DNA of 64,000 bases from Aureococcus anophagefferens. Its lineage: Eukaryota > Sar > Pelagophyceae > Pelagomonadales > Pelagomonadaceae. Where the stretch lies: assembly GCF_000186865.1 (NCBI RefSeq), contig NW_008705569.1, forward strand, positions 65,211 through 129,210, given 5' to 3'. A model generated the notes under the pieces. That model saw nothing but the letters and a program-made list of their open reading frames with translations. It was not told the DNA's origin and made no database searches. Both the position numbers and the translations under genes were made by a program. This document shows, in pieces, positions 17,465 through 26,689 of this stretch; position 1 is the stretch's first letter, and each line of letters opens with the position of its first letter.

Positions 17465-18952
17465 CTACTTCTTCAGCATGAGGGCCTTGAACTCGGCGTA
17501 GGAGATCTTGTGGTCGTGGTCGAGGTCCGCTTCGTCGAGGAGCTCCATGGCGTGCTTCTTGGAGCCCGTGATCTCGACGAGGTTCGCCACCGTGATGCAG
17601 CCCGTGCCGTCGAGGTCGAGCTGCGCGAAGACCTTCTTGACGTTGTCGTCCTTCTGGTAGAGGTTGCGCTGCATCGTCGCCGCGAGGAACTCGTTGTAGT
17701 CGATCTCGTGGTCGCCGGAGATGTCGACGGCGCGCAGCAGCGTCGCCGCGTCGACGTGGTCGCGCTCGAGGTGGGGCTTCAAGGCGTCGTGGAGCTCGGC
17801 GGACGAGATCTTGCCGCTCCTGTCCCGGTCGATGGCCTCGAAGACGCGGCGGAGGTCCTTGATCTCGCGGCCCGTCAGATTCCGCGAGAGCACGTTGAGC
17901 GCGAGCCGCTTGAGCTTGGCCATGTGGACGAAGCGCTCCATGCGGCGCGCGACGGCGGCGAGCACCGCCGGGTTCGACGCGTGGCGGCTGACGTGCGCGC
18001 GGTGGTGGTCGTCGTGCTTCGCCATCCACTTGTCCTCGAGCGCCGCGGCCGCCGTCGGCCGCTTCTCCGGGTCGAGATCCAGCAGCGTGGACACGAAGGC
18101 CTTGGCGTCGCCGGAGATGTGGTCCCACTCCGGCGAGGGGAAGGTGAAGGACCCCGCGGACACGCGGCGGAAGATCTCCTTGTCGTTGTCGCCGAAGAAG
18201 GGCGGGTAGCCGCAGAGGAGGATGTACGCGATGACGCCGACGGACCAGATGTCGCACTTGAGCGTGTAGTCGCGCTTCAGCACCTCGGGCGCGATGTAGT
18301 AGGGCGTGCCCACGCGCGTGTGCATGTGGTCCTCGCCCGCGGGGCCGTACTTCGAGAGCCCGAAATCGATGATCTTCACCGCGGCGTCGTCCGATTCCGT
18401 GACGAAGAGGAAGTTCTCGGGCTTGAGGTCGCGGTGGACGACGGGCGGCTCCAAGCCGTGGCAGTAGCCCACGGCCTCGAGGATCTGGGCTAAAATGCCC
18501 ACGGCGTCGGCCTCGGAGAAGTGCTTCTCGCGGCTCGAAGTCTTCGCGATGATGCGGTCGAAGAGCTCGCCGCCGCGGCAGAGCTCCGTGACGATGTGGA
18601 GGAAGTCGGGCTCGTCGAAGACCTCGACGACCTCGATGATGTTCGGGTGGCGCACGGCCTTCATGATCTCGACCTCGCGCTTGAGCATCTCCGGCCGGTG
18701 CACGCGCGACTTGTTGATGCTCTTCACGGCGAAGCGCTTCGTCGCGTCGCCCCGCGGCGAGCAGCGCCGCACGGTCCCGTAGTGGCCCTCGCCCAAAATC
18801 TTCGACTCGACGTGGTAGGCGTCGCGCAGCCGGGACCCGGATGGCGGCGCCTTGGCACTCCCCGGCGCCGCGCACTCCTCGGCGGCGGTTGGAGGCTGGG
18901 GCGGCTTCTTCGCGTGCTTCTTCTCCTCATGCTTCGCATGCGAGTTACCCAT
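17465..18952 (-). CDS. CDPK: Calcium-dependent protein kinase (CDPK)
   Basis: 495 residues from ATG 18952. MGNSHAK is an N-myristoylation signal, implying membrane attachment. Kinase domain: LGEGHYGTV loop, FAVKSI lysine, VVHRDLKPENFLF catalytic loop, IIDFGLSKY, VGTPYYIAPEVL, and CDIWSVGVIAYILLCG. A junction helix follows, then four EF-hands: DRDRSGKISSAE, DISGDHEIDYNE, DLDGTGCITVAN and DLDHDHKISYAE. The third ends in Asn rather than Glu, so may bind calcium weakly. Family role: decoding calcium signals by calcium-driven release of autoinhibition. Single exon. Confidence 0.96.
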   Translation of the reverse strand: MGNSHAKHEEKKHAKKPPQPPTAAEECAAPGSAKAPPSGSRLRDAYHVESKILGEGHYGTVRRCSPRGDATKRFAVKSINKSRVHRPEMLKREVEIMKAVRHPNIIEVVEVFDEPDFLHIVTELCRGGELFDRIIAKTSSREKHFSEADAVGILAQILEAVGYCHGLEPPVVHRDLKPENFLFVTESDDAAVKIIDFGLSKYGPAGEDHMHTRVGTPYYIAPEVLKRDYTLKCDIWSVGVIAYILLCGYPPFFGDNDKEIFRRVSAGSFTFPSPEWDHISGDAKAFVSTLLDLDPEKRPTAAAALEDKWMAKHDDHHRAHVSRHASNPAVLAAVARRMERFVHMAKLKRLALNVLSRNLTGREIKDLRRVFEAIDRDRSGKISSAELHDALKPHLERDHVDAATLLRAVDISGDHEIDYNEFLAATMQRNLYQKDDNVKKVFAQLDLDGTGCITVANLVEITGSKKHAMELLDEADLDHDHKISYAEFKALMLKK

Positions 18953-19220
18953 GGCGGCGCGACCCGCTCCCGGCGTGCGGGCGTCTCCGGTGGCAGCGGC
19001 AGGAGCTCCGGAGTTCTCTGTGAAGCGCGCCAAAGTGGCAAACTGACTGCAACTTGCTGTGGTGTTGAACCGACTGGCATCCAGCAGCCCGTGCCTCCCA
19101 CCCATGCACGCAGTATGTTCATAAGGCAAATTTTCCGCTCCGCGGTGGCGGCGGCGCGCCGGAGGGGCGCGCCGCGCCTGGGCGGCGAACGGGAGGCGGT
19201 TTCGGGCGCCGCGGTCGCGA
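18953..19220. other. Intergenic, nothing recognised
   Basis: About 270 bp between two same-strand genes; presumed promoter of the CDPK and 3' region of the upstream gene. Confidence 0.5.
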
Positions 19221-19982
19221 TCAGCCGAAGGAGCCGACGGGCGAGGGCAGGATGGGCTGGAAGCTGAGGTGGGCGAAGTGGAACGGCTCGAGGGGGTCCC
19301 GGGGCGTCGGCGGGTCGTTGGGTCGATCGAGGCGGACCGTCTCGTCGACGCGCAGGAAGTTGTCGAAGCTCTCGCGGGAGTTGAAGCCCTTGCGCCGCTG
19401 GTGCTCGCCCAAGTAGCCCGCCTTGTCGAACTCGACGATCTTCTCCGTGGCGCTCCGCGGCTTGGGCTTGGGCCGGAACGACGCGAGGGACGCGGGCGCG
19501 GCGAACGTCGCCAGGTAGTCGTCCGTGGGCGTGATCGACCGCGTCGGCGCGTCCGGCGTCGCCTCCTCCGGGTGGTGGATGCGCTGGAAGGACTTGCGGG
19601 AGCCGAAGGCGCGCCGGGCCCTCCGGTCCTCGTCGGCGGCCGCCGCCGCCGCCGGCCGGAGCACCGCGCCGGGCGCGCCGGGCGTCGCCGGGCTCGGCGG
19701 CTCGAGCCCCGGTCGCGGCGCGGCGACGGACCGCGGCGCCTCCCAGGGGCTGCCCCGGTCGCTGTGCGTGACCGCGAGGCCGCGCCGCAGGGCCCCGGGG
19801 CTCACGGGCGTCGACGCGCCGAAGCCGAGACCGGCGGCGACGGCGGCCTCGGGGACCGTCGCGGGCAGGTCCCGCAGGGACGCCCCGAAGGGGAGGTCGA
19901 AGCTGCCCCGATTCGACGCCTGGATCTCGACGGAGTTGAACGACGCCCGCTCGCTCTGGCCGACGGACGCCGACGAACCCAT
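19221..19982 (-). CDS. Unknown protein with myristoylation-like N-terminus
   Basis: 253 residues from ATG 19982, starting MGSSASVGQ, which fits N-myristoylation. Ser/Pro/Ala-rich and mostly disordered, with Ser-Pro sites (PPSPATPG, TRSITPTD) that could be phosphorylated. A more ordered part near the C-terminus reads EKIVEFDKAGYLGEHQRRKGFNS. No family recognised. Same strand as the CDPK downstream but nothing else links them. Confidence 0.65.
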   Translation of the reverse strand: MGSSASVGQSERASFNSVEIQASNRGSFDLPFGASLRDLPATVPEAAVAAGLGFGASTPVSPGALRRGLAVTHSDRGSPWEAPRSVAAPRPGLEPPSPATPGAPGAVLRPAAAAAADEDRRARRAFGSRKSFQRIHHPEEATPDAPTRSITPTDDYLATFAAPASLASFRPKPKPRSATEKIVEFDKAGYLGEHQRRKGFNSRESFDNFLRVDETVRLDRPNDPPTPRDPLEPFHFAHLSFQPILPSPVGSFG

Positions 19983-20061
19983 GGTCTCGGGGCAGCCCGC
20001 GGAGGCGAATACTTTTTAGCCGACGTCGGTGCGCGCGATTGTCGTGAGAGAGCCGACGCGG

Positions 20062-20190
20062 CAGTTTCAATGGGCTTGATGTTATGAAGGCTCCGAGCAG
20101 CGTCACCTTGAAGCTCACCCCCACTTCCCCAGTTTCAATGGGCTCAAGGTGAAGGCTCCGAGCGGCGTCATTAAGAAGCTCACTTCCCCT
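20062..20190. repeat. Partial duplication of the 3' end of the hydrolase gene
   Basis: Two imperfect copies (20062-20129 and 20130-20190) share agtttcaatgggct, gaaggctccgagc, gcgtca and aagctcac..cttcccc. The second holds the stop codon of the hydrolase gene. Confidence 0.85.
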
Positions 20191-21856
20191 TGGCGACCCA
20201 CCGCGGCGGGACGCGCGTCGCCTCCCAGCCCGGCACCGTCGCGAGCCAGCCGAGGAACTCGGCCCAGACGCGCGTGGGCTCGAAGGCGCCGTAGTCGCCG
20301 AGACCCGCGAAGCCGAGGCCCGTCGCGTAGATGAGGCCCGCGGCGGCCACGGCCGCGTCGTGGGGCATGGCCGCCGCGACGTAGGTCGCGACGTCGAGCC
20401 CCGCGGCCGCGAGCTTCGCCGCGACGGCCGCCTGCTGGTCCCGCAAGACCTCGTCGGTGCCCCAGGTCACGAAGGCGCGCGTGCCCGCGAGCGGCGCGAG
20501 GTCGGCGGCGGACGCGACGCCCGGCGACACGAGCGCCGTCGACCGGTCGGCCTCGTTCGCGTACGACGCCGCCGTCGCGAGCACGCCCTGGGGCGGCAGG
20601 TAGTCCGCGCGGCCGTAGCGCGGCAGCGCCCCCCGCTCCGGCGCGTTCGCCGCCACCGACGGCGCGTCGACGGCTCCGTCGCGGAGGTCGACCCAGGGCG
20701 ACAGGAGCGCGAGCGCGCCCGGCGCCGCCGCGCCGTCGCGCAGCACCGTCGCCAGGGCCAGGTTGCCGCCCGCGGAGTCGCCGGCGACGACGACGTTCGC
20801 CGCGCCGTAGAACTCGCAGAGCGCCGCGTAGGTCCGGCTCCAGCCCTCGAGCTGCGCGGGCGCGACCGTCGACGACGTCAGGCCGTACTCGCCGAGGAGT
20901 ACTACTTGCCCCGTCTGCTCCGCGAGCATCTGCCCGAAGAGCCACAGAAAGTCCTTGGCCTGCGTCACGGCGAAGGCCGAGCCGTGCGCCCAGAAGATGA
21001 CGCGGCTCCCGACGTCGCCGGGCGCGCAGTTCGTCGGCAACGGCTCGCCGCGGGCGTCCCGCGCGCCCGGCGGCGTCGGCATGGCGCCGCCGTAGCGGCT
21101 CGGGTAGATCCAGACGCCCCCAAAGTTCTTGTTGTCGTTCATCTGGCGGTCGTGGCGGCCCACGTGGCGGTTCGCGGGCCGCCACGTCGTCGTCGGCGCG
21201 ACCGTCGCGGCGTTGAACCGCGCGCAGAGCGGCGCGAGGCACGCGCACGACGTCAAAAAGTCGCCCAGCGCCTCGAGGAACGACACGAAGCGGTTCGGGT
21301 GCGCGCCGTACCAGGGCCCCGCGCGGCCGTCGTAGGCCTCGCGCTCGCTCGCGGCCGGCGGGAACGGGTAGAGCGCCGGGATCTCGGCGATGCCGCTGTG
21401 GAGCACGCGCTGGCCGACGTAGCGGAAGCTGTCGCAGCGCTCCTGGGGCGTGCGGCAGCAGCAGCACGCGACGTCGAAGATCTTCAGCGGGAAGCAGCAC
21501 GTGCAGAGGCCGCAGGGGCAGCCGACCGGCCAGATGAAGCCGTCGCGCGCGCTCGCGCCCGCGCAGCCGTTGTAGAGCAGCCAGCAGAACGCGTTCTGCC
21601 GCGGGCAGCACCAGGGCCGCGGCACGCAGCAAAAGCGATACACGTCGAAGCAGCACGCGGCGCCGGCCTCGCAGCACGTGTCGTCCGTGCCCGTCGCGAA
21701 GAACGCGTCGGCGCTCGGCAGCGGATCGTCGTCGGCGCTCGGCAGCGGCGCGTCGTCGTCGCGGCCGCGGATGAGCTCGTAGGCCGGAGCGCTCGGCAGC
21801 GGCGGCGCGTCGTCGCGGCCGCGGATGAGCTCGTAGGCCGGAGCGCGCTTTGCCAT
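20180..21856 (-). CDS. Alpha/beta-hydrolase (HSL/carboxylesterase-like) with cysteine-rich N-terminus
   Basis: 558 residues. Two N-terminal copies of APAYELIRGRDD are followed by a cysteine-rich block (CCFDVYRFCCVPRPWCCP, CPCGLCTCCFP, ACCCCRTP) that may be palmitoylated or metal-binding. The hydrolase half has the oxyanion motif WAHGSAF (about 291), nucleophile elbow GDSAGGNLA (about 358), aspartate GTDEVLRD (about 467) and histidine MPHDA (about 497), the order of the hormone-sensitive lipase family. Probably a lipid or ester hydrolase at a membrane. Partial duplications lie at both its 5' and 3' ends. Confidence 0.85.
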   Translation of the reverse strand: MAKRAPAYELIRGRDDAPPLPSAPAYELIRGRDDDAPLPSADDDPLPSADAFFATGTDDTCCEAGAACCFDVYRFCCVPRPWCCPRQNAFCWLLYNGCAGASARDGFIWPVGCPCGLCTCCFPLKIFDVACCCCRTPQERCDSFRYVGQRVLHSGIAEIPALYPFPPAASEREAYDGRAGPWYGAHPNRFVSFLEALGDFLTSCACLAPLCARFNAATVAPTTTWRPANRHVGRHDRQMNDNKNFGGVWIYPSRYGGAMPTPPGARDARGEPLPTNCAPGDVGSRVIFWAHGSAFAVTQAKDFLWLFGQMLAEQTGQVVLLGEYGLTSSTVAPAQLEGWSRTYAALCEFYGAANVVVAGDSAGGNLALATVLRDGAAAPGALALLSPWVDLRDGAVDAPSVAANAPERGALPRYGRADYLPPQGVLATAASYANEADRSTALVSPGVASAADLAPLAGTRAFVTWGTDEVLRDQQAAVAAKLAAAGLDVATYVAAAMPHDAAVAAAGLIYATGLGFAGLGDYGAFEPTRVWAEFLGWLATVPGWEATRVPPRWVAKGK

Positions 21857-22060
21857 GTCGCGCTACGCGCTTTGCTTTGCACAAGAGACACTGGCAAAAG
21901 AATACACAGACTCGCTCGCCGAATAACTTCAACTTGACCGAAACATGCCCCCAAAACCATGCTGCGCTGCGAGCTTTGCTTTGCACAAGACACTGGCAAA
22001 AGAATACACAGACTCGCTCGCCGAAAGGCTTCAACATGACCGAAACGTGCACCCAAAACG
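21852..22060. repeat. Tandem duplication (~104-bp unit) at the hydrolase start and 5' region
   Basis: Two copies, offset 104 bp, share gctttgctttgcacaaga, then cactggcaaaagaatacaca and gactcgctcgccgaa. The first includes the start codon of the hydrolase; the second contains a decayed copy of that start. Presumably duplicated promoter/5' UTR. Confidence 0.88.
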
Positions 22061-22082
22061 AGCCGACTTTTACGAGCGAGCG

Positions 22083-24110
22083 CTAGTGGTCCGCGGCTGG
22101 GCAGTGGTCCCATCGGAGGTTGTGGTAGACGAAGGGCAGGTCCGGGTTCGTCGGCTGGAAGATCTGCATGAGCTCGCCGTTCGTGTAGTCCTGGCCGTGG
22201 TTCCCCTCGCCGAGGAAGTCGGAGAAGGGGAGCTTGGCGTCCCAGTAGCGCCCCCAGCAGACGCGGTAGGGCTCGAGGCCCGCGTGGTTCACGTCCCAGT
22301 ACTGCTTGAGGCGCTCCGCGGAGTCCGCGTAGAGCGCGTTGCCGTACTGCGTCGACGGGTGGAGCTGGACGTAGTGCCAGACGCGCTCCCAGGCGTTGTG
22401 CGTGACCCAGAAGAGGGGGTCGTTGGACGCCGCCAACGGCGTCGCGTAGGGCGCGACCTTGGCCGGGTGGAGCACGAGCTTGGCCAGGAAGATCTTGAGC
22501 GCGTTGTTCGCGGCCGCGCTCAGCGGCGCGCCGTCGGGGCCGATGAACTGGACGTTGCCCGTCGTGTTCTGCCAGAGGCCCACGGCGGCCTGGGCGTTCT
22601 TCATGGCGCTGTTGATGGCGTCGACGCGCAGCGCCTCGTTGGCGAGCTTGAGCAGCTTCTCGTCGTCGTCCTTCGCGGCCGCGTACGCTTCCTCGAAGGC
22701 CGCGGAGAAGCACCGGCAGGACCCGTCGCCGCTACTGCAGGTCCCCGACGCCGGGCAGGTGACGGCCATGTCGCAGGCGCCGCAGTTCGGGTCCCGCTTG
22801 TAGACGGACCGCCAGAGCAGGTTCAGGTAGACGCCCAGAATCTCCAGGATCTTCCGCGTCTCCGGGTGCGCGGTCGCGAAGGCCTTCATGGACAGGGACG
22901 TGCCGTCGCGCATCTCGCAGCCCCAGGCGCCGCCGAGCATGCCGTGGAGCTCCGCGTGGAAGCCCGTCTCGATCGCGTTCTCGAACGAGGGAAGGAACGC
23001 GCCCGGGTACGCCGTCGAGTTCGACGCCGCGATGGCCAGCGCGAGCTTGGAGCAGCCCGGCAATCGTGCCTTCGTCTCGAGCTCGCAGATCGTGTCCGCG
23101 CGGCCGACGAACATCGTGTCGTCGGCGTTCCACGCCTCCGTGAGCCGCCCGAAGCTGTTCGACTCGGGCCAGTCACTGCGGTTCATGGCGCCCTGCGTCG
23201 CGACGCGCGCGCCGACGAGGGGCCCGTCGCCGATGCGGTGGCCCTCGGACGTGCGCGACGCGCCGTAGGAGCCGAACATGTTCTTTGAGAAGATCGCCGA
23301 CTCCGCGGCCCAGTCCTCGCCGTACTTCTCGTCGTCGAGCGTGTAGTCCCAGTAGGGCGACGCCAGGGACGGGTCGATAGCCTGCAGGGCCTGCTCGAAC
23401 TCGAGACTAAAGGCCGCGTGGGCCGTGAGGAAGACGTCGCCGTCGTGGTACGGCGTGCACTCGTCGATGGACCGCTTGTCCAGATGCTTCGCGGTGAAGT
23501 ACTCGTAGTTCTTGAACTTGGGGCCGAAGCGCGCCTGCCCCGCCGCCAGCGATAGGGTATGCACGAGGGCCGTCGCGTTCATGTAGCGCGCGAGGTCGCC
23601 CGCGTGGAGCGTGCGGATCTCCCGGCGGACGTACTTGGCCTTCAGGTTTATCGTCCGCGCCTTCGGCGCCCCGCCGCCGGCGTCGTCGCAGGTCACTTTG
23701 AGCACGTAGTCCCCCGCGGCGCGCGTGAAGACCGCCGTCATCGCGTTGGGCTCGTCGAGCGTCGTGATCGCGAACGGCGCCTCGCCGGCGCGGACCTCAG
23801 CGCCCGTGCCGTCGACGTGCGCGAGCGTCATGGCGCAGGTCTCGTCGCTCGCGACCTGGAACTTCGTGTCCCGGAAGGGCTCCACGACGTGCGCCCAGGG
23901 GTAGAGCGTGCCCGCGTCCCAGGCGCCGTAGGCGTTCGTGATGCGCACGCCGACCTCGCCCGAGGAGCTCGACGCCGCGTCCACGGCGAGGCTCGCGACG
24001 GGCGCGCCGCCGGACGGCCGCGTCGCCGCGTAGCACGCGGCGCCGACGGCGCCGGCGACGACGAGGGCGCCGACGCGCCCCGCCCGGGCGCGGCGCGGAG
24101 GCTGCCCCAT
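22083..24110 (-). CDS. Tyrosinase-domain copper protein, membrane-anchored
   Basis: 675 residues. Type II-like anchor near the N-terminus (GALVVAGAVGAACYAA). CuA region around CTPYHDGDVFLTAHAAFSLEFEQ with SPYWDYTL; CuB region FHAELHGMLGG and DPLFWVTHNAWERVWHY. The N-terminal immunoglobulin-like part (YVRREIRTL) and C-terminal LPFVYHNLRWDHC match the paralogue at 12571-14517, on the opposite strand 7.6 kb away. A cysteine cluster (CGACDMAVTCPASGTCSSGDGSCRC) is inserted before the C-terminal third. Phenol oxidase role is expected; substrate unknown. Confidence 0.88.
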   Translation of the reverse strand: MGQPPRRARAGRVGALVVAGAVGAACYAATRPSGGAPVASLAVDAASSSSGEVGVRITNAYGAWDAGTLYPWAHVVEPFRDTKFQVASDETCAMTLAHVDGTGAEVRAGEAPFAITTLDEPNAMTAVFTRAAGDYVLKVTCDDAGGGAPKARTINLKAKYVRREIRTLHAGDLARYMNATALVHTLSLAAGQARFGPKFKNYEYFTAKHLDKRSIDECTPYHDGDVFLTAHAAFSLEFEQALQAIDPSLASPYWDYTLDDEKYGEDWAAESAIFSKNMFGSYGASRTSEGHRIGDGPLVGARVATQGAMNRSDWPESNSFGRLTEAWNADDTMFVGRADTICELETKARLPGCSKLALAIAASNSTAYPGAFLPSFENAIETGFHAELHGMLGGAWGCEMRDGTSLSMKAFATAHPETRKILEILGVYLNLLWRSVYKRDPNCGACDMAVTCPASGTCSSGDGSCRCFSAAFEEAYAAAKDDDEKLLKLANEALRVDAINSAMKNAQAAVGLWQNTTGNVQFIGPDGAPLSAAANNALKIFLAKLVLHPAKVAPYATPLAASNDPLFWVTHNAWERVWHYVQLHPSTQYGNALYADSAERLKQYWDVNHAGLEPYRVCWGRYWDAKLPFSDFLGEGNHGQDYTNGELMQIFQPTNPDLPFVYHNLRWDHCPAADH

Positions 24111-24263
24111 GGCCGCGGATGGTCAGCCAAAGACGGCGCAAGGTGAGGGATGTATCGCTTCGTTGCAGGCAGCTCGCTCCCGCATGGAGTGCGAGAGGCC
24201 GTGGTCCGCGCCGTCGACGAGCACGGCGCAGTAGGCCGCGCACTCGGGCAGTAATCAACCACC

Positions 24264-25922
24264 ATGCGCGCGACGCGACTGCTCCGCTTCCAGGTGGCCA
24301 TCGTCGGCCGGCCCAACGTGGGCAAGTCGACGCTCTTCAACGCGCTGCGCGACGTGCGGTCCGCGCGCGAGCGGCCCGCTCCGGGCGCCGCGTCGCCCAC
24401 CGGCAAGAAATCGCGGCAGCACCGGCTCCCGCCGACGGCGCAGCTCACGTCGCCCGTGGCGCGGACGACGCGGGACGTGCGGTCCGCGCCCGGGCGCCTC
24501 GGCGACCTGCGCTTCGAGGTCGTCGACACCGCGGGCCTCGAGGTCGGCGACGGCGCGTTCCGATCCGCGCCTCCGCAGCGCGGCGCGTTCCCGGGCATGC
24601 CCGCCGTGCTGCGCGACCTGACGGCGGGCTGCGTCGCGAACGCGGACGTCGCGCTCGTCGTCCTCGACGGCGCCGCGGGCGTCACGGGCGACGACCACGA
24701 CGTCGCGCGCTGGCTGCGCACCGCGGCGGGCGACGTGCCGCGGCTCGTGCTCTTCAACAAGATGGAGAACGACCGGCAGGTCGCCGCCGCGGACCTCGCC
24801 TTCGCCGAGACGCTCGCGCGCGCCGCGCCGCTGTCCGTGTCCGCGGAGCACGGCGACGGGCTGCCCGACGTCCTCGACGCGCTTCGAGCGTTCGCGGCCG
24901 CGGCGCCGTCGACCGAGGAGGACGAGTTGCTCCCGTCGCTGGACGACGAGGTGCGCGTCGCGCTCGTCGGGCGGCCCAACGTCGGCAAGTCGACGCTCGT
25001 GAACGCGCTCGCGCGGTCGAACGTCGCCGTCGCGGCGCCGGAGCCGGGCGTGACGCGCGACGCCGTCGAGTGCGCCGTCGACGTCGCCGGGCGGGCCGTG
25101 CGCCTCGTGGACACGGCGGGCGTGCGCCGCGTGTTGGAGGGGACGACGTCCCGGGCGTCCAAGGACGCCGTCGAGGAGCGCGCCGCGCGGTCGACGGAGC
25201 TCGAGGTCGGCGGCCGCTGCGACGTCGCCGTCTTCGTCGTCGACTGCTCCGGCCCCCTGCGCCGCGACGACCTGCGCCTCGCGCGCCACCTGTCCGAAGC
25301 GCGGCTCCCCGTCGTCGTCCTGGCGAACAAGGTCGACGCGTACCGCGCCGGCGGCGCCGTCCTCGCGGGCCGCGGCGCCAACGCCCCGAGCGGCGACGCG
25401 GCGCGCGCCACGGCCAAGGACGTCGAGGACGGGCTGCGGCGGTCGGAGCTGCGCTTCCTCTTCGACGCGACGAACGCGCCGATCGTCGCGTGCTCCGCGC
25501 TCGAGTCGCCCGGCCGCGCGCGGCGCGCGCTGCGCTTCGCGTTGAAGGCCCACGACGCCAACGTCGCCAAGCGCGTCTCCACGGGCGCGCTCAACACCTG
25601 GTTCCGCGACTTCCGCCGCGGCCCGCGCGGCGAGGCGTTCGCCGCCGTGCGCTATCTGGCGCAGGTCGGCCACGCGCCGCCGACCTTCGCGCTCTTCGGC
25701 CGCAACCTGGACGCCAAGCTCAAACCCAAAATCCGGGAGACGCTCGCGGCGGCCATCGGCGCCGACTTCGGCTTCCGCGGCGCGCGCGTCGCGCTCATCC
25801 TCCGCGGCGGCGGCGCGGGCGCGCTCGGCGCCAAGGCGCGGAAGCGCGCCGGCGGCACCGCGGCGGCCCCGGAGGAGCCGGGGCGACGGAGGCGGGCGGC
25901 GCGGCGCGGTAGGGGGCGGTAG
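24264..25922 (+). CDS. der: Der/EngA-type double GTPase (ribosome assembly), organellar
   Basis: 552 residues as an open frame. Two Era-type G domains: GRPNVGKSTLFNAL ... DTAGLE ... NKME, and GRPNVGKSTLVNAL ... GVTRD ... DTAGVRR ... NKVD, followed by the C-terminal KH-like domain (LNTWFRDF, FALFGRN). Double-domain Der is bacterial in type and is needed for 50S assembly; in algae it serves plastid or mitochondrial ribosomes. The first G domain has an extra Arg/Pro-rich stretch between LFNALRD and TTRD, which may be a stopless intron (24354 to 24419 or 24443). Only a very short leader precedes the G domain, so targeting is uncertain. Confidence 0.92.
   Translation: MRATRLLRFQVAIVGRPNVGKSTLFNALRDVRSARERPAPGAASPTGKKSRQHRLPPTAQLTSPVARTTRDVRSAPGRLGDLRFEVVDTAGLEVGDGAFRSAPPQRGAFPGMPAVLRDLTAGCVANADVALVVLDGAAGVTGDDHDVARWLRTAAGDVPRLVLFNKMENDRQVAAADLAFAETLARAAPLSVSAEHGDGLPDVLDALRAFAAAAPSTEEDELLPSLDDEVRVALVGRPNVGKSTLVNALARSNVAVAAPEPGVTRDAVECAVDVAGRAVRLVDTAGVRRVLEGTTSRASKDAVEERAARSTELEVGGRCDVAVFVVDCSGPLRRDDLRLARHLSEARLPVVVLANKVDAYRAGGAVLAGRGANAPSGDAARATAKDVEDGLRRSELRFLFDATNAPIVACSALESPGRARRALRFALKAHDANVAKRVSTGALNTWFRDFRRGPRGEAFAAVRYLAQVGHAPPTFALFGRNLDAKLKPKIRETLAAAIGADFGFRGARVALILRGGGAGALGAKARKRAGGTAAAPEEPGRRRRAARRGRGR
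24354..24443 (+). other. Possible stopless intron in der
   Basis: GTGCGG...GCGCAG, 90 nt in frame (alternatively ending at 24419). Removing it shortens the G1-G2 spacing to near the family's usual length. No CGGC start or flanking duplication. Confidence 0.4.
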
Positions 25923-25945
25923 TTGTTAACCGAGGCTCCGTTCTC

Positions 25946-26689
25946 TCAATAGCCCCCAGGGGGACACCAGAAGGCGACGAGGTGGCTCGCGGCGTCGAGG
26001 GGGACGGCGCTCTTGGCGCTGAGCTTGGAGACGAAGCTCGAGAGCACGCGGCGGTGCTTGGCGACGTACTCTGGCCAGCCGCCGGCGGAGCGGATCGCTG
26101 CCATCAGGTCGAGAATGCGTGCGACCTTCTTTGCGCGGGAAGTATTATAAGTTGAAGTAAGGGGAAGGGCAGGGAGTCTTGCGGGTATTTCTGCGCCGGC
26201 GCGGAGAAATGTCTTGACCAGGTCGCGTTGTCCGCACTCGATTGCCTTGTAGAGGGGCCGGGCGGGAGACGATGGCCCGGCAACATCGCCGACGCGTGCC
26301 CCGTGCAAAAGGAGCAGTTTCGCGCCGCGCGCTTGCTTCGCGGTATAACCAACCGAACTGTACAAGGGAGTCCCATGCACGGCCATGATGTGCACGTCCG
26401 CGCCGGCCGCGAGCAAGAGGCCCATGATCTCGACGTGTCCGATTACTGCAGCTGCGTGAAGCGCGGTGAACCCGACGCGGTCGAGCGGCGACGCGTCGAC
26501 GTCGGCTCCACTTGCGAGCAAGAGCTCCACGGCCGCCGTATGACCATTCCAAGCAGCGCGGCTAAGACACAGGGCTCTGTCTCTCCGATGATTCACGTCC
26601 GCGCCCAGCGCCACAACGGTACGAATCAGTGGTACATCTCCGCTCTCGGCGGCTTCGTACAACTGATCATTTAAGAAAAACTCCTCCAT
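25946..26689 (-). CDS. Ankyrin-repeat protein with C-terminal AFWCPPGGY tail
   Basis: 247 residues from ATG 26689 (an in-frame ATG at 26746 would add 19). About four ankyrin repeats: LYEAAESGDVPLIRTVVALGADVN, AAWNGHTAAVELLLASGADVD, GFTALHAAAVIGHVEIMGLLLAAGADVH, and PLYKAIECGQRDLVKTFLRAGAEI. The C-terminal helical part ends VPLDAASHLVAFWCPPGGY, a tail I associate with large ankyrin families of pelagophytes and diatoms. A protein-binding scaffold with unknown partner. Divergent from the DHHC gene. Confidence 0.87.
   Translation of the reverse strand: MEEFFLNDQLYEAAESGDVPLIRTVVALGADVNHRRDRALCLSRAAWNGHTAAVELLLASGADVDASPLDRVGFTALHAAAVIGHVEIMGLLLAAGADVHIMAVHGTPLYSSVGYTAKQARGAKLLLLHGARVGDVAGPSSPARPLYKAIECGQRDLVKTFLRAGAEIPARLPALPLTSTYNTSRAKKVARILDLMAAIRSAGGWPEYVAKHRRVLSSFVSKLSAKSAVPLDAASHLVAFWCPPGGY

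Noticed and set aside
24351..24490. Introner insertion in der
   Set aside because: There is a direct repeat but no CGGC or CTGT start and no 8-bp duplication at the splice sites, so I list it only as a possible ordinary intron.
24119..25912. Plus-strand 597-codon frame overlapping der
   Set aside because: Out-of-frame shadow; the other plus frame has both G domains.
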